Below, piece by piece: positions 46,132-57,833 of a stretch of 64,000 bases of DNA. This DNA is from Dryas octopetala. Lineage: Eukaryota; Streptophyta; Magnoliopsida; Rosales; Rosaceae. Within the stretch, counting starts at the first letter, position 1. The number at the start of each line of letters is the position of its first letter. The stretch lies in assembly GCA_963921425.1 (NCBI GenBank), contig OY992838.1:17792085-17856084 (forward strand), written 5' to 3'. The notes under the pieces were generated by a model. The model saw only the letters and a list, made by a program, of their open reading frames with translations, did not search any database and had not been told where the DNA came from. Made by a program: the position numbers and the translations under genes.

Positions 46132-47284
46132 TGATGAGTGTTCATTTTACGCTATTTTATGATACTAACTCCCTAACCTAGAGTGTTAGAACTCAATCTT
46201 TTTGTGTCTGTTGTCTTGTTTTTGTGTTTTTAGGTCGAATGAAGCATAAATAGGAAATAGGAGCAAATGGAGCCGTTTTGGGACATTTCCTGGTCAAACT
46301 AGGAAAAGAGCTAAAATCCTAGTAAAATGAGGATTCCTAGTCACACTAGGAAACATCAAGTCCAGAACCATCATTGTCGAGCCAGAAATGAAAAAATCCT
46401 GATTGGAACAGGAATTCCTGGTTGAACTAGGAAACCTAACCCTACTAGGGGAAGGAGTCCTAATGACACTAGGAGACTCTTGGGGCAATATGGTCATTAC
46501 GAGAAGTCAAAATGGATAAGGAATCTTTCATCTACAAGAAATCCTAGTTGGACTAGGAAAGGTTGGTCAAAGTCAACTCAATCAAGTCAAGGTTCCAGAA
46601 GCTTCTAGAAGGTGGTGGACATCCATGGAATCAGATGGAGGAATGAATTCAAATCCAAGAGGGAGAGAGGGGTAAAATTGGAAGTCAAAGTCAATGGTCA
46701 AGGGTCAACTATATCATGTCATGAAGTCAATTGGGCTTTGGGCCTAGGTGAAGTCGAAATGCACAAGAATGGTGGGGTGGCAGCCCATGCATGCATGCGC
46801 ATGCCATGCAAGCCATGCGCCAACTCTAGAGCCCAACTCATGCAGCCCACATGCCAAAGCCCAAGGAAACCCTAGGCCATCACGCCTACAAAGAGAAAGC
46901 CCAAGGAATCCTAGTTGAAAAAGAAGTCAAAACCCTGGAAAATAGAGCACCAATTTCGGCAGCAATTCTGTAATTCTCCAGAATCAATCAGGTAGCATGC
47001 CATATATGGTTGGAAAGATAAGGATGTTAGCTTCGCAGGGAATTTTACGGATTTCGATTCCGAGTTTTCTAGCTCAAGATATGGTCATTTTAGTGGAGGT
47101 AGCGCAGCAGTTCCGCGAGCTGAAAACGGAGTTACGCCCAAAAAGAGCCCAAATCAGCCCAAGGCCCATGTTTGGCCGAAAATTATAAGTCTTGGTGTGC
47201 AAGGAATGCACTTATCCCACATTGAAGAGAAAGAGAAATCTCAGCCCCACTCTCCTCTATAAATATATCTTTATAACTCAATGT
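46132..47284 (+). repeat. LTR Y, 5' part, inserted in duplicated solo LTR
   Basis: It starts TGATGAGTGTTC, a true LTR start, directly after GCTTT (46127-46131), the probable left TSD. It is the same family as X on the opposite strand. It has palindromes at about 46288-46470, TTGAC/GTCAA clusters (46560-46710), the GGGCGTAACTCC block (47080-47140) and a TATA-like TATAAATATA at 47258-47267. T3 cuts it at 47285, and the remainder is missing. Confidence 0.82.
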
Positions 47285-49650
47285 TGTTGTTTTCCTAGAG
47301 CAATTATATTACACCTTTTTAACAACTCTAGGTTAACTCGCAAGTGCACGAATCGCAGAGTAGCAAAGCTTGCAAATACGAGGTCGATCCCTCAAGGAAT
47401 TGTATCAATGTCACAATTACTAATTCAATTAAATTCAATTAAATCTACACTAACTCACACACGCAATAGGGGGGGTTTGGATTGATTTAGAGAACTAAAA
47501 CAAAACAATTATATGAAAAGCAACTAAAATAGCAACAGACTTGATTTGAATGAAAACAATAATAAAGAAGTATTAGGGATCAGAATCCACCACAAGCATA
47601 CCATTCACTTTACAATGGATATATGAACAATCACAAAACATACATGTCAATAAAGTTTGTCTACCAAAAGGCTTTGGTTATTCCCCTTCTAGCAATCATT
47701 CTTCTTTTGCATAACTAAGAGCCTATTAAGCTTCCAAAGTTAGTTATCTACACATGTGTCCTAAGAGCTTTGTTAGGCATTCCCTAGGCGCATGTTAACC
47801 ATGTGAGATTTATTAAGATTTGTAAGAACGACAAACACATAGAGCATAGATCCAAATTAATGTACCCTACGTCATCTATGACCTCTTTTCTCATGAATAT
47901 TTTCTTAAGATATTCACTTGTTACCAACTGAAATTATCATCCTTTTGAGCTTATTTAATTTCATAACAAATTCTAGATGCATGCAACCTAAGGTGATCAA
48001 TCAAAGATGCAAACAAATAGATTCAAATATAACAGAGATTCAAGATTTATCAACATGTAATATAAATAAAAATTCAACAATCCATAGCAAAAGTGAATAG
48101 CATAACTAGGGCTTCATCCTCGCCCTAGCTAGATGTTTAGCTACACATAATTAAATTCACAATAAAATAAAACATCATTAAAACTAGGCAAATAAAAAGG
48201 AAGAGAAGAGAAGAGGTGGCAGCTTGGCTGCCCTTGGGCTCCACGGCAAGGCTGCAACAAGGTGGCAAGATGGCTGCTAGGTGGCTGCAACGGAACAAAG
48301 GAGCAGCAGCGTGGCAGCAGTGGCGTGATGACTCAAAGTGGCAGCGACAAGGTGGCACAAGGTGGTGGCGTGGCTGCAAGGTCCTCCTTCCCAAAGGCTT
48401 CGGCACAAAATAAAAGAGAAGAGAAAGAGGTGGCTGCAGCAAGAAAAGAAAAAAGAAAGAGAGAGAGCTAGGGTAGGCGGCAAGAAAAGAGACAGAGAGG
48501 CTAGGGTTTCAGAACTTGCAAAAAGGAACCCTCTCTTTGTGTTATAAAGATGTATTTATAGAGTGAAGGGGGCTGAAGCTTTCCTCTCCTTTTCAATGTG
48601 GGATTGACACTTTCCTTGCACATCAAGACTTGTAATTTTCGGCCAAGCATGGGCCTTGGGCTGATTTGGGCACTTTTTGGGCGTAACTTATTTTCAGCTC
48701 GCGGAACTGCTGCGCTACCTTTACTAAAATGGCCATATCTTGAGCTAGAAAACTCGGAATTGAAATCCGTAAAATTCCCTGCGAAGCTAACATCCGTAGC
48801 TTTCCAACCATATATGGGATGACATCTGATTCGCTCTGTAGAAATACAGAATCACTGTCGAAATTTAGTGTTCATTTTCCAGGGTTTTGACTTCTTCTTC
48901 AATTAGGATTCCTTCCTTGGGCCTTGGATCAGCTGAGTGAGTGCGGCATAGGCTTGGGTTCTTGGACTTTGGAATGGCACAACTTGGGCTTCCTTCAATT
49001 GGGCTTGCAATAGGCGCATGGCCTTGGTCCTTTGGGCTAGGGTTATACGCATGGCCCATAGTGCATGGGCTGCATGTGTGGTCCATGTAATGTGATGATG
49101 TGGCACGGTTGACCATTGACTTTGACATTTGACCTTTGACTTTGACCAAAAGTCAACCTTGACAAAAAAGATTCTCCAAAAGATTCCTTCCAGATTCCAG
49201 ATCCTTCTAGAAAATTTCCTCAAGATTCTTTTTCCCATTTTTTCCACTTTTACCATAATGCCCTTGATGTCTCCTAACATGGTTAGGACTCTTTTTCCAA
49301 CAAGGATTAAGTTTCCTAGTTCATTCAGGATTTCCTGCTCTAACTAGGACTTCTCATTTATGACTTCTGGCAATGGTGATTTCTTCTTCCCCAAGAATGA
49401 CACTTCCTGATGTGATCAGGAATCCTTATTGAACTAGGATTGCACCTTTCCTGGTGTGACCAGGATTTCTTCTCATTTCCTAGTTTGACTAGGAAAACCT
49501 CCAAAATTGGTCTTTTAAGCTCGTTTCCTCTCATTTGCTCATTTAATCCTACAAGCACAAAAACAAACTAAAAGTACATAAAGTATCAAGTTCTTGCATT
49601 CTAGGTTAGGAAGTTAGTATCATAAAGTGATGCAAATTGCACACTCATCA
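47285..49650 (-). repeat. T3 3' LTR (2366 bp)
   Basis: On minus it starts TGATGAGTGTGCAATTTGC and ends AAAACAACA. It carries a TATA-like site at 48553-48560, the GGGCGTAACT block at 48675-48815, a very dense TTGAC cluster at 49108-49165 and a palindrome array at 49273-49500. The first 370 bases on the + side match the truncated 5' LTR at 56771. Confidence 0.92.
49273..49500 (-). promoter_or_regulatory. Array of short palindromes in U3 (T3)
   Basis: CCTAAC-ATG-GTTAGG (49273-49287) and TTCCTGAT-GTG-ATCAGGAA (49404-49422) are perfect stems. The aligned units elsewhere read CCTAGT-GTG-ACTAGG (18815-18829) and TTCCTAGT...ACTAGGAA (10981-10999). Both arms have therefore changed together. Further units are CCTGGT-GTG-ACCAGG near 49450 and TTTCCTAGT-TTG-ACTAGGAAA near 49476. 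Confidence 0.65.
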
Positions 49651-51521
49651 CACCCCCAAACTTAGATTTTGCTAGTCCTCGAGCAAAAAGAGCAAAGAAA
49701 AGACTCAAGACTGACTCAAAACATCCCAACACATGACTTCATAAGTACAGCCATAAATAGCATAGTCAAGCAAGATACATATAGAATTTATTCCTCAATC
49801 TCTAATAATGCTTCAATTAACATACCTTACTCCTCCATGAAATATATAGACCATCCTTGACACAAACTCAAGTGGTTAGACAAACAAGACTAAATCAGCA
49901 TACACAAAATAGATTCAACTTCAATTCTCACTAAGGCATACTCTCAACAATAAAACGCTCAGATATTGGGTCAATACGTGCACTCAAGTATATGTGAGAG
50001 ATGATATGATAAACAAATACAAAAAGCTCACATATTAATCATGAAAGAAAAGCACATTGAAACACTGATCTCAATAGAAGGAATTAAAATACTTGGAACA
50101 GAATCAATAACCATAAGCTTCCCTTTTATCTAGACTTCACATAATGAACCACATTTCTCCCAAGATCAAATAGGACTTTTATGTGGGTTGTAATGGAGGC
50201 TTAGGTTAGGATAAGGTATTGAAATGAAAGGGAGAACAAAGGGCTACAGACTATGGATTTGCACACGGAAATCAATAGAGGCATTCTTTGCATAATTTGT
50301 ACTCATAGCTCAAATTCGAACACCTTTCCACTTCCATCTTTTGAAATCGTCCATTCCCTTTGATGTTTGATTCTTGATTTTTTTTTTTTTTTTTTTTGAA
50401 AGGGAACGACAAACAATCTTAAAAACAATTTCTTTTCCTTTTACATCGAGCTATGCATAGACATTTCTCTTCAACCTCACATTATCACCAACTCCATACA
50501 AATTCATAGGTAAGGTAAACGGATAGAGGAGTGAAACTCCCCCAAACTTAGGGTTTGGTATAGGGGTAAACAAAGAAAAGGTCATTAGGCTCAAAATGTT
50601 TGACTAGGGTTATAACATAGGGTAGGCTTTAGGCTATGGGTTAAAAACAAACAAGGCCTAATATCATCTCCTAAGATTTATGTAGTTATATCCATGCTTT
50701 GTATAGAATAAGAGAGAAGTTCTAGCTCTTTGATTCACAATTATATTTCAAGTACTTAATCAAAATAGAGAATACTGAGATCATAACGACTTTATATAAC
50801 AAGAAAATATTAGAGTAATGTTAACACTCAAGAATTGAAGTACAGGGCTCAAAAGCTCACTTAGGTCATACAAGTCTACTCTATTAAGTATATGCATCTC
50901 TAAGCATGCAAGTCATCACTTAAGCTCATGAAAACAAGGCCACAAGTCCATAGAGTTGTAAAGCATGTTACGAAACAATACTAGATAAAGAAGAATACAT
51001 ACTATATATACAAGCTAGACATGCTCAAAATAACCATACATAATGAAATCAATTAGTTGGGGACTCAAGACTTAAAACAAACAAAAAGACTCAAAAACAC
51101 TGTTGCATGCTTCTAAAGATTCGAATCCATCACTACGGTGAATGAAATCTTAAGAACAGATGCATTTTAATGTGGGTTTGATACCCTTAAAACTTTTTTT
51201 TTTTTTTAAAAAAAACTTAAAAACTAATGATAAACACACTAACTAAACAAAAATAAAAATGCGTTGCATTCCCCACCCCCAAACTTAAAAGAAACATTGT
51301 CCTCAATGTTTAAAAGATGTGAATATGCAATGCACAAAAGCTAAAATAAAGAAACACAACTAAGTAAATAAAGATAGGGTTTTAGGACTTCCCTGGCCAT
51401 GCCGCGAAATGAAGCATCATCTTGACTCCATGGTTATACTTTCGTCCTTCTTCCCTTTGAACACTTGGGTTGCCTCCCAAGAAGCGCTAAGTTTCATGTC
51501 TTCAGCCAGACATGCCCATCT
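49651..51521 (-). other. T3 PPT and 3' noncoding region
   Basis: The PPT is at 49651-49663 (reverse of CACCCCCAAACTTA). A second AAGTTTGGGGGA tract is near 50539-50551. SL-B is at 51292-51311 with its G-tract at about 51270-51286. SL-A is at 51464-51481. A poly-T run lies at about 50378-50398. No credible coding frame. Confidence 0.78.
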
Positions 51522-54500
51522 TCACTTAAAAGTCACAGTCTCCTCTTGTGGATCGAAGTCAGTCTCAATAAAAGGCTTAAGGCGATGACCATTGACTCTA
51601 AACACTGTTCCATCTTTAGGATTCTTAATCTCAACAGCGCCATATGGGAATACTTGGAGAACCTCAAAAGGGCTGTGCCACCTAGAACGTAGCTTGCCAG
51701 GAAAGAGACGCAATCGAGTATTGTAAAGCAACACTTTCATACCAATGCAAAACTCCTTTGGCACCAACTTCTTATCGTGATAGAGCTTTGTCCTTTCTTT
51801 GTACAACTTAGCATTCTCATACGCGAAATGTCGCATTTCTTCCAATTCATTAAGTTGCAATTTCCGTTGGTCCCCAGCTGATTTCAAATCATAATTGAAC
51901 TTCTTTATTGCCCAATAAGCCTTGTGCTCAAGCTCAACCGGTAGATGACAAGCTTTCCCATACACCAAACGAAATTGGGACATTCCAATGGGCGTCTTGT
52001 AAGCTGTACTATAAGCCCATAAAGCGTCATTCAACTTTGTCGACCAATCCTTCCTATTAGCATTCACCGTTCTTTCCAGAATGAACTTAATCTCACGATT
52101 CGAAATTTCCACTTGCCCACTTGTTTGTGGATGGTATGGAGTAGCTACTTTGTGCCTAATCCCATATTTCTTCATCAATGCCTCAAACAATTTATTGCAA
52201 AAATGAGATCCTCCATCACTAATGATTGCCCTTGGGGTGCCAAAACGCGCAAAGATGTTGGTCTTGAGAAAATTGGTAACCACTGGAGCATCATTAGTTC
52301 TACATGCAATAGCTTCCACCCATTTGGATACATAATCCACTCCAACCAAGATATACTCATATCCAAAAGATGAAGGGAATGGTCCCATAAAATCTATGCC
52401 CCAAACATCGAAAATCTCGACTTCCAAAATGCCATTAAGTGGCATCTGATTCCTAGCGGAGATGTTTCCCATTCTTTGACATCGCACACATGTAAGGTAA
52501 AACTGATGGCAATCATGAAAAATAGAAGGCCAGAAGAAACCTGATTGAAGAATTTTGTAAGCGGTCTTCTTTCCTCCTCCATGTCCTCCACATTCTCGAG
52601 TATGGCACATTTCAATTATGCTCTTTTGCTCCAATTCTGGCACGCATCTCCTAATCAATTGATCAGCTCCATATTTAAACAAATAAGGATCATCCCACAC
52701 ATACTTCTTCGCATCACTCAAAAACTTCTTCCTTTGATTATATGTCAAATCTTCAGGAAGCACTCCACTTGCCAAATAGTTTGCTATGTCCGCATACCAA
52801 GGAGTTGTAAGAATAGCAAAAAGTTGCTCATCTGGAAATGATTCTCTCAAAGGCAATGTGTCCTCTTCAGCTTTCTCCTCATTGACTATTCTACTCAAAT
52901 GATCTGCTATCACATTTTCACACCCTTTCTTGTCCTTGATCTCAATATCAAATTCCTGTAGCAACAGAGTCCATCTAATCAATCTTGGCTTTGCATCCTT
53001 CTTATTTAGCAAATACTTCAGAGCTGCATGATCAGTGTAGATGATGATCTTTGAACCAATCAAATAGCATCGAAACTTCTCCAACGCAAAGATCACAGCA
53101 AGTAACTCCTTTTCAGTAGTCGAATAATTCAACTGAGCGTCATTCAGAGTTCGGCTTGAGTAGTAGATCACATGTGGCAACTTGTTCACTCTTTGACCCA
53201 AAACAGCACCAACTGCATAATCACTTGCATCACACATGAGCTCAAATGGCAAATTCCAATCGGGTGGCATAATGATAGGAGCTGATGTGAGTAGTGTCTT
53301 CAACTTATTGAACGCATCCAAGCATGCTTCATCAAACTCAAAATACACATCCTTTTGTAATAACATGCACAGAGGTCTTGAGATCTTGGAAAAATCCTTA
53401 ATGAATCTTCTATAGAACCCAGCATGCCCTAAAAAACTTCTCAACTCTTTCACGCTTGTTGGAGGCGGCAACTTTTGTATCACATCTATCTTAGCCTTGT
53501 CAACTTGAATACCATCCTTAGAGACAACATGACCAAGAACTATCCCTTGTTGCACCATAAAATGACACTTCTCCCAATTAAGCACTAAATTGGCCTCTTG
53601 GCATCTTTTCAATACTAGAGACAGATTACTAAGGCATGTATCAAAAGAAGAACCAAAAACAGAGAAATCGTGCATAAATACCTCGATGATCCGCTCCACC
53701 ATGTCTGAGAAGATAGACATCATACATCTCTGAAATGTGGCCGGTGCGTTGCACAGTCCAAACGGCATCCTTCTGTATGCAAATGTGCCAAAAGGACATG
53801 TAAAAGTCGTCTTCTCCTGATCTTCGGGTGCAATAAAAATCTGATTGTATCCACTATACCCATCCAAGAAACAGTAGTGACTATGGCCTGCCAACCTTTC
53901 CAACATCTGATCAATGAACGGCAAAGGAAAATGATCCTTTCTTGTTGCGGTGTTGAGCTTCCTATAATCAATACATACTCGCCAACCAGTCTTTGTTCTT
54001 TGGGGAACCAACGCATTCTCATCATTTTTCACAACTGTGATTCCACTTTTCTTTGGAACCACATGAACAGGACTAACCCATTTTGAATCACTAATAGGAT
54101 AAATGATGCCAACATCCAATAACTTGATTACCTCATTGCGCACCACTTCCTTAAGCGTTGGATTCAATCTCCTTTGAGCATCACGGGTAGGCTTAGACTC
54201 CTCCTCAAGCAAAATTCGATGCATACATACTGTTGGCGAGATCCCCTTGATATCGGCTATGGTCCATCTCAATGCTAACCGATTTTCTTTCAGAACGGCC
54301 AATAGTCTCTTTTCTTCGCTTGCGCTCAGATTAGATGCAATAATAACCGGCAAGGTCTTGTCTTTTCCCAAAAATGCGTATTCCAAGTGCTCAGTGAGTG
54401 GCTTCAGTTCTAACTTAGGTGCCTGGTCAATGGAAGGTAGTGATTTCGGATTAGTAGAGACCAACGTTTCAAACTGGTTGGACCATCTGCCTTTTTGTGT

Positions 54501-56639
54501 TGAACTCCCTTCAAATAATGAGTGCACATTTTCCACCATTTGACACGTAGAATAATCAGACTCCCCTAATGCAACTTCCAACGGCTCTTCTACAAAACTT
54601 GCCTTCGTGACCTCCTGAAGTAGTGAATCCATATAGTCAATTCTTAGACAATCATCCTCCTCACGTGGATATCTCATAGCACCAAACACATCGAACTCAA
54701 CAGTTTCACCAAGCACAGTCATTGTCAACTTCCCAGTACTCACATCAATCTTAGTGTTTGCTGTGGCCATGAATGGTCTTCCCAATATGATTGGCAACTC
54801 ATTTCCTTTAGCTGGGATATCCTCCATCTCTAGAATAATGAAGTCAGCTGGCATAATCAAATCAGCAACCTGAACCAATACATCCTCAACTATACCTTTC
54901 GGAACTTTCACTGAACAGTCTGCCAATTGAAGTGTAACACCAGTGGGTTTGAGTTCTCCTAAACTCAATTGCTCAAAAACTGAATATGGCATCAAATTAA
55001 TGCTTGCTCCAAGATCTCACAATGCTTTCTCAAATTTGTGATTCCCAACCAAACACGGAATTGTAAAGCTACCTGGATCCTTCAACTTGGGTGGCAGCTT
55101 CCTTAACAAAACAGCACTCACTTCTTCACTTAAAGCCACTTGCTCATGCTCTTTGAATTTCCTCTTATGAGTGCATAACTCCTTCAAAAACTTGGCATAC
55201 TTAGGAATTTGTTGAATGGCATCAAGCAACGGAATGTTAATCTCCACCTTTTTAAACATTTCCAAAATTTCCTTTTCTTGATCCTTCTTTCCTAAATTCC
55301 TTCTGCGATGAGGAAAAGGCAATGGAGCTCTCGGAATGGGTTGAGGAGTCACGGCCTGCTTGCTAGCTTCAGTGGCTGTGAGCTTATCTTGCTTCTTTCT
55401 TTCATCTTCCTCCTCTTGCTTGATCTTTTCCTTATCCACCTTGTACTTCTGAACTTGTCTAGGCTCTAATATCTCGATCTCATCATCATCTTGATCATCA
55501 TTCTTTTCAACTCGAGTAGTGCCCACTTTGTTATCAACAACCCTTCCACTTCTCAAAGTAGTAATTGCTTCAAGTTCATCACGAATTGGAACACCCTTTA
55601 CGACTTTGTCCAAAGTTGAAGTCACTTGTTCTAGTTGGGCTTCCAAACTTGATATGGCTCTTGTTGTGGCACTCATCTGCTCCTCCGTCTTGTCCATAAA
55701 AGACCTTGTATCATTGGACATAGAAGTTGTACTCTGAGCCAATGCAGCAATCATGCCTTCCAAATAAGTACTTCTATGTTCCATAGGAGGTGGTGTATTC
55801 GGCCTAACTTGAACTTCATTGCACGACTCTTCTTGTTATAACTTTGAAACCTGAATTGCCATCATCTGCATCATCTGCTTAAGTTCAGCCATCTCAACTT
55901 CCATAGCTGATTTCTTTTCCATTTTCTTCTTCCTGTTCCATTGTTGAGAATTCAATGCTAACGTCTCAAATAGCGCCCATGCATCCTCAAATGTTTTCTC
56001 TTTCAACGCCCCTCCACTAGACATATCCACCATAGCGCGATCTTGTTCCAATAAACCCTCATAAAAGTAGTCAATTTGCATCCATGGAGCAAAACCGTGG
56101 TGTGGACAAGAATTCAAAAGCTCTTGGTACCTATCCCAACTTTCATGAAAAACTTCATCTTCAGCTTGTGTGAATCCCCATATCTGCTTCTTCACAATGG
56201 TTGTTTTACTAGCTGGATAGAACCTCAAAAGAAACTTATCTGCCAATTCCTTCCATGTTCTAATAGAACCAACCTGCAGAGAATATAACCAAGTTTTAGC
56301 TTTATCTTTAAGAGAGAAAGGAAATAACCTTAACTTCCTTTGCTCGTCACTTAATCCTCGCAGCTTGCCAATCTCGCATATCACATGGAATTCCTTGATG
56401 TGCAAATAAGGATCCTCGCCCTCTTGACCATGAAAGGTTGGTAGGAGTTTGATTGTCCCACTTGAGATCTCAAATTGGTCAGCTTCCACTTGAGAGTAGG
56501 CTATGCACGTGGGCTGCTCAAGTAATGTTGGAGAAGAAAAATAACTCAATGGTCGTTTGAGTTCAGTAGCAATCGGCACCACTTTCTCCTTGGCTTCCTT
56601 CTCTTGTTTTAACAGAATGGTCTTTGAGCTTGATTCCAT
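51522..56639 (-). pseudogene. gag-pol: T3 gag-pol, two in-frame stops and RT active-site loss
   Basis: It has the same domain order as T: gag (about 56639-55836), protease, RT, RNase H and integrase, ending at 51522. The reading frame never shifts but is closed by TAA at 55836-55838 in the gag tail and by TGA at 55017-55019, immediately before the protease aspartate (DLGAS). In RT the FMDD motif reads FMHD: the codon at 53670-53672 is CAC, so the first metal-binding Asp of that pair is His. Integrase shows changes in otherwise conserved residues near its end ([10 protein letters not shown]), while H-H-C-C, D-D-E and GKLRSRW remain recognisable. It cannot make a working polymerase. Confidence 0.95.
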
Positions 56640-56743
56640 TGTACCTTAAAAACAAGAGAATTAGTAATAGACCAAGATATAAACAGAAAAATAAAAAGAC
56701 TCAATTAAAAGTAATTAAACTAGTAATTAACACCAATAACAAT

Positions 56744-56761
56744 TCCCTGGCAACGGCGCCA
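56744..56761 (-). other. Primer-binding site of T3, one mismatch
   Basis: On minus TGGCGCCGTTGCCAGGGA; one base differs from the tRNA-Asp match of T and H. Confidence 0.8.
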
Positions 56762-56770
56762 AAAACTCGT

Positions 56771-57130
56771 TGTTGTTTTCCTAGAGCAATTATATTACAC
56801 CTTTTTAACAACTCTAGGTTAACTCGCAAGTGCACGAATCGCAGAGTAGCAAAGCTTGCAAATACGAGGTCGATCCCTCAAGGAATTGTATCAATGTCAC
56901 AATTACTAATTCAATTAAATTCAATTAAATCTACACTAACTCACACACGCAATAGGGGGGTTTGGATTGATTTAGAGAACTAAAACAAAACAATTATATG
57001 AAAAGCAACTAAAATAGCAACAGACTTGATTTGAATGAAAACAATAATAAAGAAGTACTAGGGATCAGAATCCACCACAAGCATACCATTCACTTTACTA
57101 TGGATATATGAACAATCACAAAACATACAT
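56771..57130 (-). repeat. T3 5' LTR, truncated to its U5 end
   Basis: It matches 47285-47645 with about three differences. It stops at CATGTC (57131-57133), where T-type gag sequence begins; GTC is shared by both parents at the join. Confidence 0.88.
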
Positions 57131-57694
57131 GTCCTCTGATTGTGTAAACCCTAAGATCTGCGATGCCAGTTCCTCCCACGTTGTAATTGAAGCGACCTGC
57201 AAGGAAAACAACCAATGTTTAGCTTTATCTTTAAGAGAGAATGGAAATAACCTTAACTTCCTTTGATCATCGCTCAACCCCCTCAGCTTGCCAATCTCGC
57301 ATATTGCATGAAATTCCTTGATATGCACGTAGGGATCCTCTCCTTCTGACCCATGAAATGATGGAAGAAGTTTGATTGTCCCACTTGAAAGTTCAAAATC
57401 AGCTTCCACTTAAGAGTAAACAATGCACGTAGATTGAGCTAGAAGCGTTGGAGACGAATAATCACTCAAAGATATTCTCCTTTGAGATTCATTCGGCTGC
57501 AAGGTCTCCTCGACTTCCTCTTCTGATTTCTCCTCTTCGTATGCTTCTTCAGATTCACTCCCTTTCGGCGACACAAGAGTCGACCTCATCCTTAATGGTG
57601 TCCAATTGAGTCTCGGCCTTCCCTTGTACGCACTCAACACCTTTTGGCCTTCTACGCGTGACAGAGGAGTGATCTTCGAATTTGATTTTTCCAT
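57131..57694 (-). pseudogene. gag: T4: gag N-terminal fragment
   Basis: It resembles the first ~200 residues of T gag ([20 protein letters not shown] start at 57694). A TAA at 57410-57412 replaces the Gln of YSQVEADFE. About 57 bases are missing between GATCTGC and GATGCCAG near 57160, removing the end of the gag core. It joins T3's LTR at 57131. Only the 5' end of this element remains, with its PBS and LTR to the right. Confidence 0.9.
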
Positions 57695-57809
57695 TGTACC
57701 CTAGAAACAAGAGAAATCAGTGAGAACCAAAAATAAAAACAGAAAATAAAACCTAACTAAAATGACTTAACTAAAGTTAATTAAACTAGCAATCAACACA
57801 AATAACAAT

Positions 57810-57827
57810 TCCCCGGCAACGGCGCCA
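57810..57827 (-). other. Primer-binding site of T4 (tRNA-Asp)
   Basis: On minus TGGCGCCGTTGCCGGGGA, six bases from the LTR edge at 57834. Confidence 0.88.
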
Positions 57828-57833
57828 AAAACT

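Larger units (their letters stand above)
47285..57130 (-). mobile_element. T3: decayed Athila element with truncated 5' LTR
   Basis: The 3' LTR (47285-49650), PPT, noncoding region, gag-pol pseudogene, PBS with one mismatch (56744-56761) and first 360 bp of the 5' LTR (56771-57130) are present. AATGT (47280-47284) would be the left TSD; the right end is lost at a junction with T4. It is a different subfamily from T. Coding lesions and LTR differences (about three in 360 bp) show it is older than the T array. Confidence 0.93.
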
